From a virus, in IMG/VR virus record IMGVR_UViG_3300032093_011498, positions 1 to 28,793 of that record: a DNA stretch of 28,793 nucleotides. One strand, written 5' to 3'. Position 1 is the stretch's first letter. Each line of letters starts with the position of its first letter. A program made the position numbers and the translations under genes. The notes under the pieces were generated by a model. That model was not told the origin of the DNA, did not search any database, and worked only from the letters and a program-made list of their open reading frames with translations. Shown in pieces: positions 6,700-14,424 of the stretch.

Positions 6700-7280
6700 T
6701 GTTGTTTCATATTTTCAATCGATTCTTCAAGTTCTTTGAATGCTCTAGAAGCTTCAATTTTAGCTGATAGTTTTTTATTCTTTTTGATTTCGGAAACTAA
6801 CAGTCGATTAGACTGATCGGCATTATATTTAAGTTTTACAAATGCACGATATCCATCTTTCTCATGTACAACTTTAAAATGAGTTCTTTGTACACCAATT
6901 AGATTAACTTTAGAAACAATCATTTTAGTTGTACGATTAATTTCTTGTATAGTTGATGAATCGACTTCACCGATTTCTGTAACATAGTCTTTGAACATCG
7001 CATCAACATGTGATGAAAACTGTGAGGCTAATTCACGTTTAGCTGACAACATTGATTTATCAACCGCGAATTGAAAGTTCTGAGAGTATTCAGAAGCGAT
7101 AGCATAAAGAGCTGTATCATCTTTTGATGGCTTCTCATTATACCAATCTGGATATCTAACCTCTGATTGTTGACTGCCTCCACCAAACTCAGGCGCTTTA
7201 AACTCCATACCAGTTTGGTATTTAATAGAACTACAGGCAGTCATCGATAACACTAGTGGAATAAGAATATACTTTTTCAT
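6696..7280 (-). CDS. LPP20-like outer-membrane lipoprotein
   Basis: 194 residues with a lipoprotein signal peptide (MKKYILIPLVLSMTAC, lipobox LSMTAC, lipidated Cys16). The body has PDWYNEKPSKDD and ALYAIASEYSQNFQFAVDKSMLSAKRELA, the pattern of the LPP20 family (PxWy..., YavG.., A...A..A...La). LPP20-type proteins include FlgP of flagellated bacteria. C-terminus is a charged coiled coil. It follows the exported protein 7282-8115 by one nucleotide, so the two probably act together at the host envelope. Confidence 0.78.
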   Translation of the reverse strand: MKKYILIPLVLSMTACSSIKYQTGMEFKAPEFGGGSQQSEVRYPDWYNEKPSKDDTALYAIASEYSQNFQFAVDKSMLSAKRELASQFSSHVDAMFKDYVTEIGEVDSSTIQEINRTTKMIVSKVNLIGVQRTHFKVVHEKDGYRAFVKLKYNADQSNRLLVSEIKKNKKLSAKIEASRAFKELEESIENMKQQ

Positions 7281-7281
7281 A

Positions 7282-8115
7282 TTAGTTTCCTGATTTAGAA
7301 ATAGAACGAACTACTGAAGGTGGTACATCGCTAGAAATTATAACTTGTTTTGAACTTTTAAAATTTACTTCTTCACTTTTTTTACTTACTGTAACATATC
7401 GATAAATGGTTTTTTTGAATTTTGAATCCAAAGAATTCACCATATTTGAAAATTCGAAATAATTTAAAGTTTTTTTATCAATAAGTTTTTCTTTAGAAAA
7501 GATAAAAACTAAAAGTTCTTTAGACTGAAAAGAATTTCTAGGTAATTTTAATTTAATTTTTTCATTTTCATTTTTAAGTTTTATCTCATTGTTTAATCTA
7601 CTTAATGGCAATTCATATACTTTTTCATATAAGTCGTTTCTAAAATTGTAAATAGAAACATGTCCTTTAGTATTAGAAACAAATGAGAAATCTAATTCTT
7701 CATTTTCAAAATAATCGAATTTTCCCGAAATATTAAACTTTGTTCTATTGTCATTCCTTTCAACTACAGTATCGATGATAACTCTGCAAACTTTTTTACC
7801 AAAATCTTGATAAACTTTAACATCTTTATTCGAAATATGTTTTATTTTACCAAACATTTGTGTATAAGTTTCAACATCAATCGAACACTTCGTTTCACTT
7901 ACACAATTCTCTTTTGTAAATGATTCGATTTCTTCACCAAAAACCCGTTGTAAAGCATCTTGTTTAGATTTTTGAAAGGCATATTCACAAGCAGTATTTT
8001 CTGCTGTTTCTGGACCAAAGTAAAATTCTCCTACTCCAGTAGCTACATTTGCATAACATAATGAAGGGAAAATTAACGAAAAAAGTAATTTTTTTTTCAT
8101 AAAACTTGGGGGCAC
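7282..8115 (-). CDS. Exported protein, FlgT/LPP20-like N-terminus
   Basis: 277 residues (272 if started at the ATG at 8100). Signal peptide MKKKLLFSLIFPSLCYA. The domain after it (ATGVGEFYFGPETAEN, then ACEYAFQKSKQDALQRVFGE) looks like the N-terminal domain of FlgT and related LPP20-fold proteins, in which a secreted domain begins with a G-x-A/G strand followed by an Ala-rich helix. The rest is Lys/Asn/Phe rich and unlike anything I recognise. A GGGAGAT sequence is well placed for the GTG at 8115, less so for the ATG at 8100, so the start is uncertain. Confidence 0.65.
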   Translation of the reverse strand: MPPSFMKKKLLFSLIFPSLCYANVATGVGEFYFGPETAENTACEYAFQKSKQDALQRVFGEEIESFTKENCVSETKCSIDVETYTQMFGKIKHISNKDVKVYQDFGKKVCRVIIDTVVERNDNRTKFNISGKFDYFENEELDFSFVSNTKGHVSIYNFRNDLYEKVYELPLSRLNNEIKLKNENEKIKLKLPRNSFQSKELLVFIFSKEKLIDKKTLNYFEFSNMVNSLDSKFKKTIYRYVTVSKKSEEVNFKSSKQVIISSDVPPSVVRSISKSGN

Positions 8116-8183
8116 GGCGAGTATCTCCCGATAGTCTGTTGTTGTTTAAAAGTAAGCACGCCTGCCACTTCCCCATAACTTAA

Positions 8184-8723
8184 TTAGTCGATAATACTAT
8201 CACGAATTTCATTAACGAGATCATTCACTTCAGGATCAAATGAATCATTCATAATTTCTTCAACTACTGGTACATCGAACTGAGTTTGAACTGGTTTAGA
8301 GTTCAAATCTTTTAGTTTAGTAACAGGTTTAGCAGTTTTAACTTTAGGTGTTTTTGCTTTCACCACTTTTGTTTTCGCAACAGGTTTAGCTGCGGCTTTT
8401 GCACCACCACGGGTGATTTTTTGTGCTTGACCAGGTACGAAATTTGCGGCGGTTACGCCAGCAGATTTCATATATTGTTTCACTTCACTTACGTTGGTGA
8501 TTTGATAAGCCGTCACTTTGCGGCCATCTTTAATAGCCTTCACAACACCGTTAGCAAAGGTTTTGATATGCCAAATGTATGTCGAAAGACGATACATGTG
8601 AATTTCTTTACCTAGTGTTGCCTCGATTTCATCAATCGTTACAGGCTTACCGCTAATCATCACGGTGAGCAATTTCTCGAAAGGTTTTAGTTTAACAGCT
8701 TTCACAGGTTTAGTTTTTGCCAT
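8184..8723 (-). CDS. Putative DNA-binding protein with Lys/Ala/Pro-rich tail
   Basis: 179 residues in three parts. Residues about 12-90 look like a compact helix-rich domain (FEKLLTVMISGKPVTIDEIEATLG...HMYRLSTYIWHIKTF), reminiscent of a winged helix. Residues about 95-140 are a low-complexity linker rich in Lys, Ala, Pro and Val like a histone H1 tail. The end (about 150-179) is acidic. Such a mix suggests nucleic-acid binding. It is transcribed from its own sigma70-like promoter (8758-8786) and seems highly expressed. No named family. Confidence 0.65.
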   Translation of the reverse strand: MAKTKPVKAVKLKPFEKLLTVMISGKPVTIDEIEATLGKEIHMYRLSTYIWHIKTFANGVVKAIKDGRKVTAYQITNVSEVKQYMKSAGVTAANFVPGQAQKITRGGAKAAAKPVAKTKVVKAKTPKVKTAKPVTKLKDLNSKPVQTQFDVPVVEEIMNDSFDPEVNDLVNEIRDSIID

Positions 8724-8757
8724 GATAAAATACTCCTATTTCATTAAATGAGATTAT

Positions 8758-8786
8758 AGTATACCACAAGTCGCACATTTTGGCAA
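8758..8786 (-). promoter_or_regulatory. Sigma70-like promoter for the 8184-8723 gene
   Basis: TTGCCA (8786-8781), 17-nt spacer, TATACT (8763-8758), immediately overlapping TATAAT. About 35 nt upstream of the ATG at 8723. An early-type phage promoter read by unmodified host polymerase. Confidence 0.7.
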
Positions 8787-8808
8787 GCGATATGTGGATG
8801 TTTGCCGA

Positions 8809-9207
8809 TCAAGAAACATAATCCTCAGAACAGAATTCGGCAAAGTCTGTCCAAGACCCATTAAAAAGTACGTTATTTTCTTTTGAATACCCCGAATAAA
8901 CAATAACTTTATCCTCAAAAACATGGTACTCATATTCTTGCCAAGAGTCTTGGTCTAGATCGGTGGAAAATAAATAAAATCCTCCTGCAGCTTCTTTAAA
9001 GGCTGCCACCATTTGTGCAGCAAGACAACCCATACCATTAAAAAGTTTTTCGTTTGATCCTAAAGGAATTCCATTTACGAGTTTACCATCGAAAAGAAAT
9101 TCAGCAAGTTCTTGCCCATGACCTGAAGGGTAACCATCAAATTGACGATACATGCAAACTACTGGAGTTTTTCCGTCATAAACAAAAGTAAGCGAACGAG
9201 TACCCAT
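8809..9207 (-). CDS. Conserved hypothetical protein (MGTRSLT family)
   Basis: 132 residues with the block MGTRSLTFVYDG followed by CMYRQFDGYPSGHGQELAEFL, a very conserved signature found in phages and some bacteria and archaea. Function unknown. It begins one nucleotide into the stop of the 9207-9368 gene, so translation is coupled. The C-terminal half is acidic and aromatic. Confidence 0.8.
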   Translation of the reverse strand: MGTRSLTFVYDGKTPVVCMYRQFDGYPSGHGQELAEFLFDGKLVNGIPLGSNEKLFNGMGCLAAQMVAAFKEAAGGFYLFSTDLDQDSWQEYEYHVFEDKVIVYSGYSKENNVLFNGSWTDFAEFCSEDYVS

Positions 9208-9368
9208 TAGTTATATCCTCTTTCATAGTTTTGAACATCGAGCATGTCAGCTTCAAGCACAGCATCTTGATAATTATTTGCTCCGAGCTGAATCACTTCA
9301 CCTTCAGAATAACAAGCAACATAACATTCTGAAACGGAATCATATTCCACACTAAGTAGAAAATTCAT
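9207..9368 (-). CDS. Small acidic hypothetical protein
   Basis: 53 residues, MNFLLSVEYDSVSECYVACY then LGANNYQDAVLEADML. The start at 9368 is preferred because it follows the previous stop directly; the longer frame would run through the 9370-9591 gene. Unknown function; lies in an operon of four short genes that starts at the promoter near 10373. Confidence 0.6.
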   Translation of the reverse strand: MNFLLSVEYDSVSECYVACYSEGEVIQLGANNYQDAVLEADMLDVQNYERGYN

Positions 9369-9369
9369 T

Positions 9370-9591
9370 TTAGTATTCCTCTCCATAATAACCATAATCT
9401 TCATCAGTGCCAAATCCAGCAGATGCCATGGCAGAATCAAAATCGCCGTCCATGGAATCATCAAACTGTTTCATCATTTCTTCATAAATGAGTTCAACAT
9501 CACCAACAGGAACATTATACTTTTCAGCAATTTGTGCCCAAGTCAATTCTCCAAAAGAAAGTTCTTCTTCAATCATAATGACGATATTCAT
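9370..9591 (-). CDS. Small acidic conserved protein
   Basis: 73 residues. Contains LTWAQIAEKYNVPVGDVELIYEEM (about 16-39), which looks like a helix-turn-helix-like segment, and an acidic Gly/Tyr tail (DEDYGYYGEEY). Translation may begin at Met1 or at Met6 (MIEEELSF). Related short proteins are common in T4-like marine phages. Function unknown. Confidence 0.65.
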   Translation of the reverse strand: MNIVIMIEEELSFGELTWAQIAEKYNVPVGDVELIYEEMMKQFDDSMDGDFDSAMASAGFGTDEDYGYYGEEY

Positions 9592-9592
9592 A

Positions 9593-10342
9593 TTAAGCAG
9601 CTTTCAACATAAAAGTAGGATATTTTACAAAGCCGGTCGTATCTTTTTTCGCTTTACCTTTTGCGTACAAACCGACCACAACACCTTTCGGATCAATAAA
9701 GCGCAAATCACTGTCATCGCCATTATATACGGGGCGACCCATATATTCATCAGGCATCGATTCTGTTTTTTTCAACCCGAACACCACAGCTACATTATAA
9801 CCTTGCTCGATAGCTTTTGCTACATCAGCATCATTACCATCAGCAGCAGAAAATGTCAAGTGATAATTTTCAATATTTTGAATTTTACGACCAAGAATCT
9901 TGGTGTAATCATAAAATTGGACTTCAGGAAAAGCCGCAAAGATATTGCGATACAGTTTGCCTGCACGGACTACCTCATATTTTTCCCACGCGAGGTCGCT
10001 AGTACCATTCAAGCGGAATACAGGAATCAAATTAAGTTTAGCCGATTGTTTAATGGCTTTTTCAATATCTTTTACTAACCACTCAAAGAAGCCGTTACGC
10101 TCTTCGAAAAAGAATTGGGTTTTGCGAATTCGAGCTTGTTGAATAACATTAGTCGTTTCGCCTTTTTTGAACATACCGCCTCGACCAGCTGTATTCAAGC
10201 AAGCAGCAGTACACCCAGCGGTACGCTTAGGACATGTTTCAAAACCAGAAACATTTGCTGGTGCTAAATGAAGAATATAGGTATTATAACCTTGTTTCAT
10301 TCCTTTTAACACTTTTGGGTTACCAGTAGAAAGAAGTTTCAT
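9593..10342 (-). CDS. gp88-family phage protein
   Basis: 249 residues of a family named after mycobacteriophage gp88. Signature: a Cys cluster CPKRTAGCTAACLNTAGRGG (about 37-56), then GETTNVIQQARIRKT, FRLNGTSDLAWE (about 110-121) and DYTKI. The three cysteines spaced CX6CX3C and the (beta-alpha) repeats suggest a metal- or Fe-S-binding barrel fold, but activity is unknown. First gene of an early-type operon, about 30 nt after a sigma70-like promoter. The sequence is somewhat richer in GC than its neighbours. Confidence 0.75.
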   Translation of the reverse strand: MKLLSTGNPKVLKGMKQGYNTYILHLAPANVSGFETCPKRTAGCTAACLNTAGRGGMFKKGETTNVIQQARIRKTQFFFEERNGFFEWLVKDIEKAIKQSAKLNLIPVFRLNGTSDLAWEKYEVVRAGKLYRNIFAAFPEVQFYDYTKILGRKIQNIENYHLTFSAADGNDADVAKAIEQGYNVAVVFGLKKTESMPDEYMGRPVYNGDDSDLRFIDPKGVVVGLYAKGKAKKDTTGFVKYPTFMLKAA

Positions 10343-10372
10343 AATTTATATCTCACTCAATCAACAAGACCA

Positions 10373-10400
10373 ATTATACAGGAGCCACGGAGGAAGGCAA
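10373..10400 (-). promoter_or_regulatory. Sigma70-like promoter for the 9593-10342 operon
   Basis: TTGCCT (10400-10395), 16-nt spacer, TATAAT (10378-10373), about 30 nt before the ATG at 10342. Around the -10 box the sequence CCTGTATAAT is shared with the promoter at 11337-11364. Confidence 0.75.
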
Positions 10401-10432
10401 GCATTATTTTTGTTATCAAAATAGAAATATTG

Positions 10433-10786
10433 TCATCTTCGCATCGTCGCCTGATCTTTAGCTTCTTCGTCCGTGAACACAGGAACCGCGTTGGACTTGT
10501 GGAGGGTGCCAATTCCCTTCATCGCTGTACCAGTGTACTGGGTCACCTTGTCCTTGCGATTCCAGTTCGCCAGGCCGCCTCCAGAATCGACCGATTTTAT
10601 ATCGTAAGGGTTACGACCTTCTGGAATTGTCAATTTTGGAAACCTTGTCGATTTGACAATTTTCTTTTTGACAACTACTGGTTTTGCATGTTTATTAACT
10701 ATTTTGTTCCAAGAATCTTGAAGCTCACGCTCTTTTGCGGTGAGCTTTTTCTTTTTCTTGGATTTTTGATAAGTGTAAATTATCAT
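10433..10786 (-). CDS. Conserved hypothetical protein, basic N-terminus
   Basis: 117 residues. A Lys-rich N-terminus (SKKKKKLTAKERELQDSW) is followed by a well-conserved C-terminal half (IPEGRNPYDIKSVDSGGG, then TGTAMKGIGTLHKSNAVPV and DQATMRR) seen in many tailed phages. The function is not known to me; the basic start suggests nucleic-acid contact. Its GC content in the second half is higher than surrounding genes. Overlaps the 10786-10977 stop by one base. Confidence 0.75.
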   Translation of the reverse strand: MIIYTYQKSKKKKKLTAKERELQDSWNKIVNKHAKPVVVKKKIVKSTRFPKLTIPEGRNPYDIKSVDSGGGLANWNRKDKVTQYTGTAMKGIGTLHKSNAVPVFTDEEAKDQATMRR

Positions 10787-10977
10787 TAGCAGACAGGATC
10801 TTGCACTTCAATTTCAGAAATTAATTTATCTTGAATCGCAAAATTTAAATAATCGGATAAACGATTTGCATTTTCAGAATCAGAAATAAGTTCAGCCAGT
10901 AGTTTTAATTGCGCTGGTGTCATTTTCGAAATATTATCGGCAGCAGCGACAACGATAAAAGTATTCAAATTTCCCAT
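10786..10977 (-). CDS. Small hypothetical protein
   Basis: 63 residues from the ATG at 10977, which overlaps the stop of the previous gene (TAATG). Begins MGNLNTFIVVAAADNISKMT, then a helical stretch (PAQLKLLAELISDSENANRL) and ends in two acidic/Cys residues. No family recognised. Confidence 0.6.
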   Translation of the reverse strand: MGNLNTFIVVAAADNISKMTPAQLKLLAELISDSENANRLSDYLNFAIQDKLISEIEVQDPVC

Positions 10978-11303
10978 TACACAGCTCCAGTCCAACGAAC
11001 ACGGTCAAAGGTTTTTTCAATCACATTGCCTCGAGCAAAATTACGAGCAGGAGCATTCCACGAAGCAGCCATCAAAATGTCGCCTTTTTTAAATTTAGCG
11101 TCATCTTTCAAGCAAATGAAAGAATGTACAGAACAACCGCCTTTTCTATCTTTAAAAACTTTGATATATTTTGAACCGGCGCTATATGTTAAACCATCAC
11201 AAAAATCCTGGTACATTTCTTCCTGAATAGTATTACCAGGCGTCACCATAGTCAAATAGTCAGCTTTGATAGCTTCCAGATATGCATCTAAATTCGTTAT
11301 CAT
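10977..11303 (-). CDS. Hypothetical protein
   Basis: 108 residues from the ATG at 11303 (a GTG 21 nt upstream is possible, but the AAGG ribosome site fits the ATG). Contains GSKYIKVFKDRKGGCSVHSFI, then FKKGDILMAASWNAPARNFARGNV, a pattern found in small phage proteins of unknown role (a single beta-barrel-like domain). First gene after a perfect -35/-10 promoter. Confidence 0.65.
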   Translation of the reverse strand: MITNLDAYLEAIKADYLTMVTPGNTIQEEMYQDFCDGLTYSAGSKYIKVFKDRKGGCSVHSFICLKDDAKFKKGDILMAASWNAPARNFARGNVIEKTFDRVRWTGAV

Positions 11304-11336
11304 TTTCTTAACCTTATCAATCACTCAACAGGATCA

Positions 11337-11364
11337 ATTATACAGGAATAGGTAATAATGTCAA
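11337..11364 (-). promoter_or_regulatory. Sigma70 consensus promoter
   Basis: TTGACA (11364-11359), 16-nt spacer, TATAAT (11342-11337). Both boxes are perfect. Drives the 10977-11303 gene and those after it. The -35 box overlaps the last codons of the SWIM gene. Confidence 0.8.
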
Positions 11365-11786
11365 GCGGTTTGTTGTTGTTTTTCTGCAACAGCCTTAACA
11401 TGTGAACAAGTTCTACGATACCCGAACCCTGTACAGTTGCAATTATAGAAACTTCCTGGAATGTTATAAGAAACGTAATATTCTTTACCTTTTGATAAGA
11501 CTTTGAAATTACGTATATTTGCAGATTTGACAAGTTGCGGTTTTTGCAACTTGTTTTCTTTTTGATAATCTTTTGGTATCAAATTGGAAAGTTCTTTATT
11601 GACAACTTCGATAAACTTTCGATAACGCTTATCAAAATCCCAACCATTTTTCAATTTGACAATATCACCAGTTTCGCCATTTGCAAAAGCGATAACTTTA
11701 TTTTTCGGACTTATCAAATATATATGATTGCAAACTTGATAATTGCAATCTGACCAGTCCGTTATTTCTTTGAGAATTTTAAACAT
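11361..11786 (-). CDS. SWIM zinc-finger protein
   Basis: 141 residues. The C-terminal 30 residues form a SWIM finger: Cys-x-Cys (NCNCTGF) then Cys-x-His (RRTCSHVKAV), the CxCx(n)CxH pattern that binds zinc in DNA- or protein-binding proteins. The N-terminal part (about 1-90) is unknown. The only ATG lies 7 nt after the -10 box of its promoter, so the message seems leaderless or nearly so. Phage homologues of this size exist; role unknown. Confidence 0.75.
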   Translation of the reverse strand: MFKILKEITDWSDCNYQVCNHIYLISPKNKVIAFANGETGDIVKLKNGWDFDKRYRKFIEVVNKELSNLIPKDYQKENKLQKPQLVKSANIRNFKVLSKGKEYYVSYNIPGSFYNCNCTGFGYRRTCSHVKAVAEKQQQTA

Positions 11787-11792
11787 GCTTGG

Positions 11793-11821
11793 ATTGTGTC
11801 ACAAATCCTAGCATTTGTCAA
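11793..11821 (-). promoter_or_regulatory. Sigma70-like promoter, leaderless transcript
   Basis: TTGACA (11821-11816), 17-nt spacer, CACAAT (11798-11793). The ATG of the SWIM gene is at 11786, about where transcription should start. A 16-nt hairpin (11827-11842) sits 5 nt upstream of the -35 box, as at the promoter near 26354. Confidence 0.65.
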
Positions 11822-11826
11822 TAGGT

Positions 11827-11842
11827 GTTGTATTTTTACAAC
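11827..11842 (-). repeat. 16-nt hairpin upstream of a promoter (copy 1)
   Basis: GTTGTA and TACAAC around a 4-nt A/T loop. The same 16-nt design recurs at 18571-18586 (GTTGT/ACAAC) and 26387-26402. Here and at 26387 it lies exactly 5 nt before a TTGACA box. Confidence 0.55.
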
Positions 11843-11843
11843 A

Positions 11844-12008
11844 TTAACCCTTTAACAACTGTTGTCCAGATTCTCTTTCCGATTCTTCGAATTCGGCTAA
11901 TTTTAATCTATTCAATTGATCTTGAAGAATTTTTTTGTCGCCTTGAAAATTAGCGATTGTTACTTCAAGTTCTTTTATTTGTTTTTCTAAGATTTCTTTA
12001 TAAGACAT
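11844..12008 (-). CDS. Small coiled-coil protein (54 aa)
   Basis: 54 residues, MSYKEILEKQIKELEVTIAN followed by QDQLNRLKLAEFEES: heptads of Leu, Ile and Leu over nearly the whole length, so a coiled coil that probably forms a dimer. It overlaps the end of the 11998-12150 gene by 11 nt in another frame. No ribosome site is clear, so translation is likely coupled. Function unknown. Confidence 0.6.
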   Translation of the reverse strand: MSYKEILEKQIKELEVTIANFQGDKKILQDQLNRLKLAEFEESERESGQQLLKG

Positions 12009-12150
12009 AACTATCCTTATCTTCTTTCATTAAACGATAAAAACTTTTATCATGGTGTCTACTTTTTTCCTGTTTAGCTTTCTCACGATCTTGATTTTTT
12101 CTAAACTTAGTTTTTTGAGTTTTTTGATATTTTTGACCACCGTGAATCAT
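11998..12150 (-). CDS. Small very basic protein (50 aa)
   Basis: 50 residues, MIHGGQKYQKTQKTKFRKNQ then DREKAKQEKSRHHDKSFYRL; about one third is Lys, Arg or His. GGAGG lies 11 nt before the ATG. It follows the clpP stop by 16 nt and is read on the same strand. Possible nucleic-acid or ribosome contact; no family recognised. Confidence 0.6.
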   Translation of the reverse strand: MIHGGQKYQKTQKTKFRKNQDREKAKQEKSRHHDKSFYRLMKEDKDSYVL

Positions 12151-12166
12151 CTTGTTTTTTTCCTCC

Positions 12167-12730
12167 TTAAAAAACATTGTCTGCTATGCCAAGTTCTAAA
12201 AGTTCCTCTGTCGTAAACCAAACATCACTTGGCGGAATAAGTTTAGTCTTAATTGTACGAGTGTCTAGTCCTGTACAACTCTTTAACAGAGATAACATTC
12301 TTTGATTTACTAAATCATTTTCTTTTGCAGCTGATTTTAGATCGTGATATTTTCCATCAAACCCGTTTGAGAATTGATGGCACATAACAGATGAAGATTT
12401 ACTAATATACCTCTCACCTTTATGTCCTGCTGCAAAAATTAAAAATGCTGATGAACAAACTGATCCTAGGCCGACCGTCTTTATTTTTTTCTTAGACTTT
12501 TTCATAATTTCAATTAGTGCAAAAGCATCCTCTAAACTTCCACCATTTGAATTTATATAAAGTATTAAGTCGTTATTTCCTGGTATTAAATTTTCGTACA
12601 TGATCCATTTGATCGTTTCTAATGTATTGTGTTCGTCAATATTACCATTTAAAAAATGTACATGATTCTTTAATAAGACTAAACCAATCTCATCTGAAGT
12701 AGTTGAAAAGTCAAGATTTTTTTCTGCCAT
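12167..12730 (-). CDS. clpP: ClpP-type serine protease
   Basis: 187 residues of the ClpP peptidase fold. Substrate-binding strand INSNGGSLEDA (59-69); nucleophile in GSVCSS, where Ser93 lines up with the ClpP catalytic Ser; His118 in CHQFSNG; and an Asp in PSDVWF (Asp169). The nucleophile context differs from the cellular AASM. It has no ATPase domain and would need a host ClpX/ClpA, or act as a small separate peptidase (T4-like cyanophages also carry clpP-like genes). It overlaps the galE-like gene by 20 nt. The same genome encodes a tmRNA whose tag ends LAA, the signal read by ClpXP. Confidence 0.88.
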   Translation of the reverse strand: MAEKNLDFSTTSDEIGLVLLKNHVHFLNGNIDEHNTLETIKWIMYENLIPGNNDLILYINSNGGSLEDAFALIEIMKKSKKKIKTVGLGSVCSSAFLIFAAGHKGERYISKSSSVMCHQFSNGFDGKYHDLKSAAKENDLVNQRMLSLLKSCTGLDTRTIKTKLIPPSDVWFTTEELLELGIADNVF

Positions 12731-13670
12731 TTTTTTCCCAATTATATGCAGTTTTCACGATAGATGAAATGTCATGTTTAGGATCATAGTTTAATATTTT
12801 TTTAGCTAAATTGATATTTGAGACTAATTTTGGTGGGTCACCCGCACGGCGCGGATGATATTCTTTGAATACTTTTTGATTTGTATTTTTTTCAACTGCA
12901 TCTATAACTTCCAATACTGAGTAACCTGTTCCTGTACCTAAATTTAGTACATGAGATTTTTTTTCGGATAACAAATATTTTGCTGCGTCAACATGCACCT
13001 TCGCAACGTCAGATACATGTACATAATCCCTCACGCAAGTACCATCTTCAGTTTCATAATCCGAACCATATATTTCAAAACTATTTAGATTTTGTAGAAT
13101 TTTAGGAATCAGATGAGTTTCTGGTTCGTGATTCTCACCTATATCTCCTTCTTCATCAGCACCAGCTAAATTGAAGTATCGAAAAATTATGTAATTAAAC
13201 CTGGATTGTTTTATAGCCAATTCTGATGCATATTTACTACCAGCATAAGGATTGTTTAAAGGATTTAACTCATCTTCTTCAATTAGTGGATCATCTTTTG
13301 ATTGATACAATCCGGCAGTTGAAGAATAAATGATATTTTCACATCCATATTTTTTCATCAAAAGTAATAGTGTACAAGTTCCACCAGTATTTGTATGGTA
13401 GTAATAAGTTGGTTTATTTACCGATTCACCTACTTCTATTTCACCAGCGAAGTGAAACACTATGTCAAAATTGTTTTTTTTCCAAAAAAAATGATTCATC
13501 TTTTCATAGTCACAAATATCAACTTGTGCAAAATGATCATAATACTTATGATTAGGTTCTTTTAAATCAAGTATCGTAACATTCCAGTTCTCATGTTTCA
13601 ACATTTTACAAACGTGAGAACCTAGATATCCTGAACCTCCTGTAACAAGTACTTTAGGTCTAGAAAACAT
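12711..13670 (-). CDS. UDP-glucose 4-epimerase-type NAD-dependent sugar epimerase
   Basis: 319 residues of the extended short-chain dehydrogenase family. NAD-binding GGSGYLG at 11-17, catalytic Ser117 (IIYSSTAGLY), Tyr142-x3-Lys146 in PYAGSKYASE, and GTGTGYSVLEV near 240, all typical of GalE. It would interconvert UDP-glucose/UDP-galactose or a close UDP sugar in the cytoplasm. The start at 13670 is used because it opens 13 residues before the glycine motif and just after the preceding stop. Part of a sugar cluster with the glycosyltransferase and the cytidylyltransferase-cupin gene. Confidence 0.88.
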   Translation of the reverse strand: MFSRPKVLVTGGSGYLGSHVCKMLKHENWNVTILDLKEPNHKYYDHFAQVDICDYEKMNHFFWKKNNFDIVFHFAGEIEVGESVNKPTYYYHTNTGGTCTLLLLMKKYGCENIIYSSTAGLYQSKDDPLIEEDELNPLNNPYAGSKYASELAIKQSRFNYIIFRYFNLAGADEEGDIGENHEPETHLIPKILQNLNSFEIYGSDYETEDGTCVRDYVHVSDVAKVHVDAAKYLLSEKKSHVLNLGTGTGYSVLEVIDAVEKNTNQKVFKEYHPRRAGDPPKLVSNINLAKKILNYDPKHDISSIVKTAYNWEKNGRKKS

Positions 13671-13671
13671 A

Positions 13672-14424
13672 TTACGCAACGATTCGAATGCCAGGTCCAA
13701 TTTCATCAATAGTTTTAGTTCTATAAAGCCAAGGATAGTTTTTATTATACTTTTCCTCAGTAACTTTGTTTCCTTTTTCAAAGAATTCTAAGTTTACTGA
13801 ATTCTCATTACCATCAAGTCTATAACACAACGAATACTGGTTTGAACATTCAAATTTAGGAAAATTTCTTTTTAGATGGGTGAAAAATTGCCTATCGGCA
13901 CCCCACTGGCCATACCAGGCGTGGCCAATAGCAACAGCAACGTCACGCCTAACAGCAAAACTTGAGGTATCAATATGAAATACTTCATCATTAAAATAAA
14001 CAGGCCATTTGCCAAGCGATTCACAATTGTCCTCACAGAGATATTCTCCTTCTTTGTTGTAAATTTTTCTTAACGAATAAGCCCACTGGTTTCCTTCTTG
14101 AAGTACCTTAACCAATTCCTCAATGTGATTAGGCTCAATCCAATTATCTTCATCGAGGTAACATATAACATCAGCATTGACAAGAAAACTACATGCAGCA
14201 TATACACGATGCCCATACCAACCTTTTCCCACATTTTCTTCAAGGCGGACTGTTTTGACCTTTGTCGCACCCTCAAGTTGATGCCAAATTTTATTACCAT
14301 ACTCTTTTTCACCATCAAGAAAAATATAATGTGTCAAATTTTCATATGTTTGTTCATCAACAGATTGAATACATTGACTTAATGTTTCAGATCCAATCGT
14401 TGGAGTTACAACAGCTACCTTCAT
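13672..14424 (-). CDS. Family 2-like glycosyltransferase (GT-A fold)
   Basis: 250 residues. Begins MKVAVVTPTIGSETLSQCIQSV, the usual nucleotide-sugar-binding strand of GT2 enzymes, followed by a DEDN motif (91-94) in place of DxD for metal and sugar binding. The second half has acceptor-side residues (AWYGQWGADRQFFTHL). Substrate cannot be read from the sequence. It lies 1 nt before the epimerase gene and right after the cytidylyltransferase-cupin gene, so it may use the sugar they make to modify DNA, capsid or host surface. Confidence 0.85.
   Translation of the reverse strand: MKVAVVTPTIGSETLSQCIQSVDEQTYENLTHYIFLDGEKEYGNKIWHQLEGATKVKTVRLEENVGKGWYGHRVYAACSFLVNADVICYLDEDNWIEPNHIEELVKVLQEGNQWAYSLRKIYNKEGEYLCEDNCESLGKWPVYFNDEVFHIDTSSFAVRRDVAVAIGHAWYGQWGADRQFFTHLKRNFPKFECSNQYSLCYRLDGNENSVNLEFFEKGNKVTEEKYNKNYPWLYRTKTIDEIGPGIRIVA

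Noticed and set aside
9488-10078. 196-residue plus-strand frame
   Set aside because: Antisense to the gp88-family gene; no motif and no ribosome site.
10430-10789. 119-residue plus-strand frame
   Set aside because: Antisense to the conserved 10433-10786 gene, whose protein is clearly the coding one.
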